12,107 bases of DNA from Ectocarpus siliculosus (taxonomy: Eukaryota > Sar > Phaeophyceae > Ectocarpales > Ectocarpaceae): positions 64,001 through 76,107 of the forward strand of contig FN648414.1 of the NCBI GenBank assembly GCA_000310025.1. Direction: 5' to 3'. The notes under the pieces were generated by a model. It saw nothing but the letters and a program-made list of their open reading frames with translations, was not told where the DNA came from and ran no database searches. Positions 7,608 to 12,107 of this stretch are shown in pieces. Each line of letters opens with the position of its first letter. The first letter of the stretch is position 1. The translations under genes were made by a program, and so were the position numbers.

Positions 7608-8547
7608 GCCAATGTCTTTGTTCCGGCCGATGTCACTGATTCTTCACTGCATGTAAGGACTGGAACACATAGGTAAGTCCCGCTGAATCCCGTCATCGGG
7701 CGGTTGTCTCGTGTGTTTCTGTACGCATAAAAACATGAGAACCACTGCTGTCGACTTTATATATAATTCAGGAGCTGGTCTACATAAAGAAAAGTGAAAC
7801 TCTCCATTTCTCAATTAAAAAAACTTTGATGTTTGCCTTGAGTGAAGCATAATCCCCGCTACACAACACCACACTTTTTACCACGGCAATGAGATATTAG
7901 ACAATGAACGAAAGAGGTATGAAATATAAGGAAAAGTAAATACACACACACAGAAAGACTACCCATTCGAGATATACCCACAGGCGAACGGGATGAATGC
8001 ATATGCTAACAGCAGTAGAGAGAAACGATGCTGCGAACGCGGTTGGTTGGTTGGTTGTGTGTCATTCATTCGAACTTGACCTGCTGTATACATACCTCGC
8101 CCAATATTCTGTGTCCATCCTTCTGGCTTTTTTCTCCCTCCTCTTAGAAAGACCTCCGGAGGTATCGGGGTATCTGGTTTCTCGTCTCTTTTCTCTTCTC
8201 AGGTTCTCACTGCTGCTCACTGCTGTATGCCCAAGCCTGTCACTCGAGGACGGTAAGCTAGCTGCTAGTAAGCTGCGGTGGTGTTGGTTGCCGACGATCC
8301 AAACGACACCGGTTTCCCCGCCGCTGACGTACCCGCCCCCTGCTCAGCACCCCCCGCCCGCTGTATATTTTTCCCTGTTGCGTTTCCCCCGCGACCCGGT
8401 CGCGGGACACGTGCATCAAGCTGGAGCCTTGACCAGGCCAAGCGTGAGAGGAGTGCAACCGCATCGCGACTAGCAGTAGAGGGGGGCACGGACAGGAAAG
8501 TGGGCGCACGAGGAGCGAACCTTCGTTGTCTCTCTCCCGCATCCAAA
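7608..8547. promoter_or_regulatory. Upstream region and 5' leader of the RHD3/Sey1-like gene
   Basis: The region contains a TATATATAA at about 7758-7766, a CA run near 7942-7952, (GGTT)4 at 8041-8056, and a TATATTTTT at 8364-8372 about 175 bases before the ATG. From 8280 the DNA becomes C-rich. The stretch just before the start codon is pyrimidine-rich (TCTCTCTCCC, 8529-8538). The TATA-like element at 8364 is the best-placed promoter candidate, but the transcription start is not determined. An open frame continues upstream of the ATG without coding quality. Confidence 0.3.
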
Positions 8548-8973
8548 ATGATGGTGGCAGCACGGCCGCAGCGTGCGGCTCAGACCACGCCCCTCCTGAG
8601 CATTAGCATGCTCTTGGTCGTGACAGTAGCAGGAGCGGGGGCCTCGACAGTCGCTAGCGTCATGCCCATGGCCTTCGCCGGGGGCGACCTCGTAGCAAAC
8701 CTCAAGGAAGTCGGGGAGGCGCCGGTACGAACAGTCTCCTGCGTCGGCGCGCAGGGGTCGGGCAAGTCCACCCTCATGAAGACTATGTTCGGGCAGGGGG
8801 CCAGCAACCTCGCGCTCCTAGAGGCGAGGAGCAGCGCGGCCTTCGTGCCGGAGACGAACGAGGTGGAGGTGGGCGCGGGGCAGGCGATGGTGTCGCTGGC
8901 GGTCTCAGACGCGACGATTTACAACGTGCTGGTCCACGACTTGCGCCGACCCGACGCTCTGTCGGATGTTCAG
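8548..8973 (+). CDS. Exon 1 of the RHD3/Sey1-like gene
   Basis: It encodes residues 1-142: signal-like segment, P-loop and the LAVSD...HDL block. It ends CAG before a consensus GTAAGC donor. The deletion of the G3 segment lies wholly inside this exon (about 8794-8895), in strongly G/C-ending codons. A missed exon or splice error therefore cannot explain it. Confidence 0.85.
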
Positions 8974-11371
8974 GTAAGCAACAAGCAGCGGCATGGCGCC
9001 AAATTCAACTGCACCAAGCAAGTTGCAGAGAGGGAGCAGCAGCAGCAGCAGCTGGGACGAGCGAGGAGGGCCCCTCACGGTGTGCGATGGTGCTCTGCGG
9101 GGCTCGGGCGTTGAGTGAAAGAGCCATCCCACCCTTGACGTGTTTGCTGCTTGTCGCTCTGCGTACTCTGCTGTGGCTTGGAACATGTGTTGCCCGCGTT
9201 CATGTTGCACACTGCACTGCCGTTGCCCCTCCCCACAAAGGGAGCCTCATGCTTGGTGTGAAGGACGCCTCTTTGGATCTTTCGTATCGGTCCAGCTCGA
9301 ACCAAGTTACCTTGCCACAGGCATGCAGAGTTGAGGTGGTTGGATGGTAGGCTTTGTTGAACTCTCGAGTGGGGGGAATACGCGCTTTTTTTAGTTGTGC
9401 ATCCAGATGCCACCGCAACCCTGCACAGCAGCGGGGTATGGCAGCTACCTTCGATAGTCTGTTTATGGTTTGTGGCAAGCGCTGCAACCTGCGGGCACCC
9501 AAGAAGACTTGGAGATTTTAATTTACGAAGAACGACTTGCGCTCATCTGCCGAGGTAGCGAGTGGCCAACATCAGTTCGTGATATTGTACATGCGCGCAT
9601 GCGTCGCATTTCAGCGCGTTGCCCAATTGTTAGGGAGAACCTAACAGCTTAGACGTTACACGATTATGGTGGCAGCTGTACCGCCCGCGACTGGACAGAT
9701 CTAGTGCAGCGCTGTCGAGGACACGAGCACGCCTTGGTGTTCGTTTCTTGAAGGGCACGGCGATGAACGAAATCAGGACCAATGTTACAACCTCAGCCCG
9801 AATTTTATAAAGTCTTTCTTCCATTTATTTTTGGCGCGGGAGAAAGATGGATGTACTACTGTAGTAGCGCCCCATTCGATTGTGTGCGAATATCTCTCGT
9901 TGTGACTCCCTCATTTTCGTCCTTAGTTTCCCCCCCGACCTCCTTTTCTCCAAGCATCAGGCGACTGCGTGAGGAACTGAGGAAGACCCAAAGCAGCCCT
10001 CTCTCTGTTAACACCGTCGGTGCCATATGCTCATCATGCAGTTGACAAGTACCAATAACCGTAGAGTCGGAGAGATGGCAACTCCCGGTTAGCGTTTCTT
10101 TATAGCGTATTTCTCCACAACTAGGAGGGTGCGAACTCCAACCGATACCTCTTAGGACAGCCCTCGACGAAATGTTTCGAAAACTACCCTTTTCGGCAGT
10201 GGTACCCCCCTGGCTGTGGAGAATTACGCTTTAAAAAAATAGCTGACACGGGGGTGCCATCTCTCCGACATTTACGGGCAGTCGATTTTGTCATGAACAC
10301 TTTTCATGCATACATGTCGTAGGTCAAACCCAAGCGAGCCCCCCCCCTCCCCCCCCTCTACGCGCTGTTCGCTCCAACCCCTGCCCCCAACTTTCATAAA
10401 GCCTGCACTTGAGGAACTCCTGACGCTCTACGAGGACGGGGTGGTGGACCCCGAGCAGCCAAAAACTTTCGTGGTGGCCGTCCGCGATTGCGAGGACGGC
10501 GACGAGGCCGAGCTCGAGAAGCGGGTCGGGGAGAGGCTGCAGGCGATCTGGGCGGCCGCCGTCAAGCCCGAGGTGCCCATGCGTCACGCTCTCGTGTTTG
10601 CGCCTGGCGTCTAGCTTGGCACCAGATATTTCCGAAGTATTAATGTGCCGCAAAGTTGCGAGGTTTCTGTCCCGAGGGGGCTGCGTTTCTTTGCGAAACT
10701 ATTTGGGGCTTGGGTGTTTGTTCTTGAAGCTAAGCGCCCCTTCGTTCTTGTTTTTTTTTCTTCTTAATATGTCACGCACCAAATCCATCTTTATGTCCAA
10801 TAGAACAGGGTAGGCTGAATTGGTACGTAATGACTGACTTCACAGCGATTTTTTTGTTGGTCGGTGTCAGGGGTTCGCGGGATCGGCGCTATCAGACGTG
10901 CTGGACGTGAAGGTCTTCACGTTGCCCCACCACAGCTTCGCCAGCGACGAGTACCTGCTAGGGGCGGGCCTGCTCAAGAACAGCGTCATGGACGGGGCCG
11001 CCGGCACTCCGGCGGTGGAGGTGGCCCGCCTGCTCCAACAGGTGTACCTTGTCTTTAGGCGTTGCCCAGAAAATGGTACAGTACAGTAGTCGCGTTTGGA
11101 TATCGCGTTGCCCAGTACGGTCGACACCGCGCACCGGGCGTTTAGTTTTGCTTGGGAGCAAGTTGTGGGTACTGCTGTTGTAGTGGTTGTCGATGGTGTG
11201 GCCGGTTCTGGTGTGGACTTACGGGTCGGCTTTGTCTTGGTTGGCTACTACTTGCGTGCTGCGAGCTACGCGGGGACACGAACACCGATCGTTTTCAGCC
11301 TCATCCGTCAACCGTCATCACTTGTTCTCATTCCTGTTGTTCATGTTGTTGTTGTTCTTTCTTTTGCCCTA

Positions 11372-11409
<38 letters not shown>

Positions 11410-11566
11410 ACTCTGTGGCTAATCTTACTGCGGTGCTGTCGCTTTTTTGTGTTTTCTACAGGTGTCGTCCTACGCGGGGCCGGCGACGGAGTCTGTCGGG
11501 AGCAACGCCCTGACCGCCTCATTCATTTCTAGCTCGGCGGCGGTCAAGTGCATGGCCAGCTTCAAG
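8548..11566 (+). CDS. RHD3/Sey1 (atlastin-type) GTPase-like protein, N-terminal 291 residues in four exons; continues beyond window
   Basis: Exons 8548-8973, 10402-10572, 10871-11041 and 11462-11566 join in phase 0. Family members are ER-membrane GTPases that dimerise across membranes and fuse ER tubules. Matches, in order: P-loop GAQGSGKS at residues 67-74 after a VSCVG strand; LAVSD at 117-121, then VHDL at 129-132 (family: LAVSD...HDIGRE); FVVAVRD ending at 171 (G4 region); LQAIW...KPE at 189-199; LSDVLDVKVFTLPHH at 206-220 (family: LSDFF...ALPH). Oddities: residues 83-116 replace what is normally about 60 residues, so the switch I TTKG and G3 DxxG motifs are missing. A hydrophobic segment at about 16-32 (LLSISMLLVVTVAGAGA) resembles a signal peptide or anchor. 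Full family proteins run to about 750-870 residues with two C-terminal membrane hairpins, so most of the protein lies downstream. Start: ATG 8548 (AAAATGATGG) is the first good ATG; M2 at 8551 is an alternative. A pseudogene is unlikely given clean splicing and codon bias. Confidence 0.8.
9035..9052. repeat. (AGC)6 microsatellite
   Basis: Six AGC units near the 5' end of intron 1; on the minus strand it is a CTG run like the one in intron 3. Confidence 0.8.
10043..10293. mobile_element. Foldback / MITE-like element with long imperfect terminal inverted repeats, in intron 1
   Basis: The left arm, TGACAA (10043) ... CCGTA ... GTCGGAGAGATGGCA (10066-10080) ... AGCGTATTTCTCCACA, reappears as its reverse complement at the right end. 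There GTCGGAGAGATGGCA is read backwards from 10269, AGCGTAATTCTCCACA follows, and CCGTA and TGACAA lie outside at matching distances. The arms are about 85-95 bases with interruptions. A 15-base block is perfect, and TTCTCCACA is shared further in. The loop contains a small palindrome CGAAATGTTTCG. No coding capacity. No clear target-site duplication was found, so the superfamily is open; an old non-autonomous DNA transposon is the simplest reading. Confidence 0.65.
10402..10572 (+). CDS. Exon 2 of the RHD3/Sey1-like gene
   Basis: It encodes 57 residues (143-199), PALEELLTLYEDGVVDPEQP through KTFVVAVRDCEDGDEAELEK to LQAIWAAAVKPE. It carries the G4-region strand FVVAVRD and the helix ending in KPE that is characteristic of RHD3/Sey1. 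It ends GAG before GTGCCC, a weak donor. The choice is fixed by phase 0 and by the KPE-G join to exon 3. Confidence 0.8.
10573..10870 (+). other. Intron 2 (GT-AG, 298 nt) with an atypical donor
   Basis: Donor GTGCCC deviates from GTRAGT at positions +4 to +6. The acceptor GTTGGTCGGTGTCAG ends at 10870 after a T-rich stretch. A T-rich tract also lies at about 10740-10762. Confidence 0.65.
10871..11041 (+). CDS. Exon 3 of the RHD3/Sey1-like gene
   Basis: It encodes 57 residues (200-256). GFAGSALSDVLDVKVFTLPH corresponds to the family's LSD-FF-x-ALPH strand, followed by a helical stretch ending VEVARLLQQ. It ends CAG before GTGTAC. The exon is the same length as exon 2 (171 bases), probably by coincidence. 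Confidence 0.8.
11042..11461 (+). other. Intron 3 (GT-AG, 420 nt)
   Basis: Donor GTGTAC; acceptor TTTTTTGTGTTTTCTACAG at 11461, a strong one. GGCTAATC near 11418 is a possible branch site. The GTT run and the (CTG)11 run lie in its distal half. Confidence 0.7.
11375..11407. repeat. (CTG)11 trinucleotide repeat
   Basis: Eleven uninterrupted CTG units in intron 3, about 55 bases before the acceptor, preceded by a degenerate GTT run (about 11334-11356). Uninterrupted triplets of this length are likely to vary between individuals. Confidence 0.9.
11462..11566 (+). CDS. Exon 4 of the RHD3/Sey1-like gene
   Basis: It encodes 35 residues (257-291): VSSYAGPATESVGSNALTAS then FISSSAAVKCMASFK. By position this matches the family's A-F-S-x-S helix that leads into the middle domain. 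It ends AAG before GTGTGG. The frame stays open past the donor to 11929, but the later part is pyrimidine-derived low complexity and is treated as intron. Confidence 0.65.
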
Positions 11567-12107
11567 GTGTGGTTGGTGGGAGCATTTCGGAGCTGCTTTG
11601 TATCCCCCTCCGGGCATCGTGCTTCACCGTTCCTCTCGCTTTCTCGTCCTGTCATATACCGGATGTTTCGTCACGTGTTTACTTCGGTCGGTCTTCATCC
11701 TATCGTCATCATTTTTGTAGTCGTCGTCGTCGTCGCTCGTTCTCGATCTTGTCGCTTGAGGCCGTCTACAACAGTGCTCCCGACCTGCTCTCCTCTCCTG
11801 CCTTTTGCCCCTCGAGGCCCACTACTGTCGCGGTTTTGGCTGCTTCGAGTCGGAGGCAGGGGCCACGGACGAGGTTGTGCTGAAACACTGCCTTGCTTCT
11901 CGTCTGGCGTCGTGCTCGTCGTCGTGTGACCGGCGCTTCCCTTCCCATACTAAAGTTTTTGGCGTGCAAGTTGTGGCGGCGAGTGAACCGTGTCTCCGAT
12001 TAAGACCGCGGGGTTCGCGGAACAACACCGTATCGTTTTTATCTCGTGTTTTTTTCTCTGCTTGTCGATTACCACCGCCGTTCGTGTGGGCCGCCATCCT
12101 GTCGCTG
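11567..12107 (+). other. Intron 4 or start of a further exon, unresolved
   Basis: Donor GTGTGG. The region is T/C-rich with a (GTC)5 run at 11720-11734. A possible acceptor CCCCTCGAG at 11816 opens AHYCRGFGCFESEAGATDE in phase 0, and that frame has no stop to the window end. It does not resemble the RHD3/Sey1 sequence expected next (the PAHKVMVATVRCEEI region), so I do not call it an exon. Confidence 0.35.

Larger units (their letters stand above)
8974..10401 (+). other. Intron 1 (GT-AG, 1428 nt)
   Basis: Donor GTAAGC at 8974. The acceptor is TTTCATAAAG at 10401 after a dense pyrimidine tract, including long C runs at about 10339-10360 (CCCCCCCCTCCCCCCCCTCT). It carries an (AGC)6 run at 9035-9052 and the foldback element at 10043-10293. 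Several frames of 60-110 codons inside it lack coding bias. Alignment across the junction to the RHD3/Sey1 order (HDL...PALEELL...FVVAVRD) leaves no gap, so no extra exon is expected in this intron. Confidence 0.7.

Noticed and set aside
8278-8547. N-terminal extension of the RHD3/Sey1-like protein
   Set aside because: The frame is open but starts on GTG, is Pro/Ala/Arg-rich leader sequence, and lacks an in-frame ATG before 8548.
11567-11929. Continuation of exon 4 to the stop at 11927-11929
   Set aside because: The reading after 11566 becomes runs of V, S, R and P from (GTC)n and pyrimidine tracts, and a truncated GTPase of this length would lack the rest of the family domains.
11822-12097. 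91-codon minus-strand ATG frame inside intron 4
   Set aside because: It has a good ATG context (ACAGGATGG) but a low-complexity basic product, no recognisable motif and lies antisense to T/C-rich intron DNA. Not enough to call a gene.

Overview
This is a nuclear segment from a eukaryote with GT-AG introns. The features that point to a brown alga (Phaeophyceae, Ectocarpus-like) are GC-rich coding exons with a strong G/C third-position bias, medium-sized introns with pyrimidine-rich 3' ends and trinucleotide runs (CTG, GTT, GTC), low gene density and scattered small repeats. The lineage is an inference from style; no marker gene proves it. I see nothing bacterial: no operons, CRISPR arrays or rRNA.

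Layout. (1) Positions 3-2234, plus strand: the last four exons of a membrane protein gene that begins upstream of the window. Donor and acceptor sites at 44/547, 724/1059 and 1291/1539 keep one reading frame (phases 0, 1, 0) and give the C-terminal 382 residues. I do not recognise the family. (2) Positions 2235-5523: gene-poor DNA. It holds a cluster of short inverted repeats built on ATAGTGCCGG/CCGGCACTAT (3011-3152, with an outlier at 3484), a diverged direct repeat (about 4964-5015 and 5300-5359), and between its copies a tRNA-like 3' half on the minus strand. (3) Positions 5524-6273, minus strand: a long open frame with coding-like composition, probably an unrecognised gene or its last exon. 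(4) Positions 6274-8547: mostly featureless, with one possible isolated exon (7483-7607) and the promoter and leader of the next gene.

(5) Positions 8548-11566 and probably beyond the window, plus strand: the first four exons of a dynamin-superfamily GTPase-like protein of the RHD3/Sey1/atlastin type, the proteins that fuse endoplasmic reticulum membranes. All introns seen are phase 0. The 1428-base first intron carries a roughly 250-base foldback (MITE-like) element at 10043-10293.

The most interesting point is this RHD3/Sey1-like gene. It keeps a textbook P-loop (GAQGSGKS), the LAVSD...VHDL segment, the RD of the G4 region and the KPE...LSD...LPH segment. It lacks a recognisable switch I threonine motif and the whole G3 (DxxG) segment: about 25 residues are gone within one continuous exon. 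It also starts with a hydrophobic, signal-peptide-like segment that is not usual for this family. It may be a diverged, non-hydrolysing or regulatory paralogue rather than a normal fusogen.
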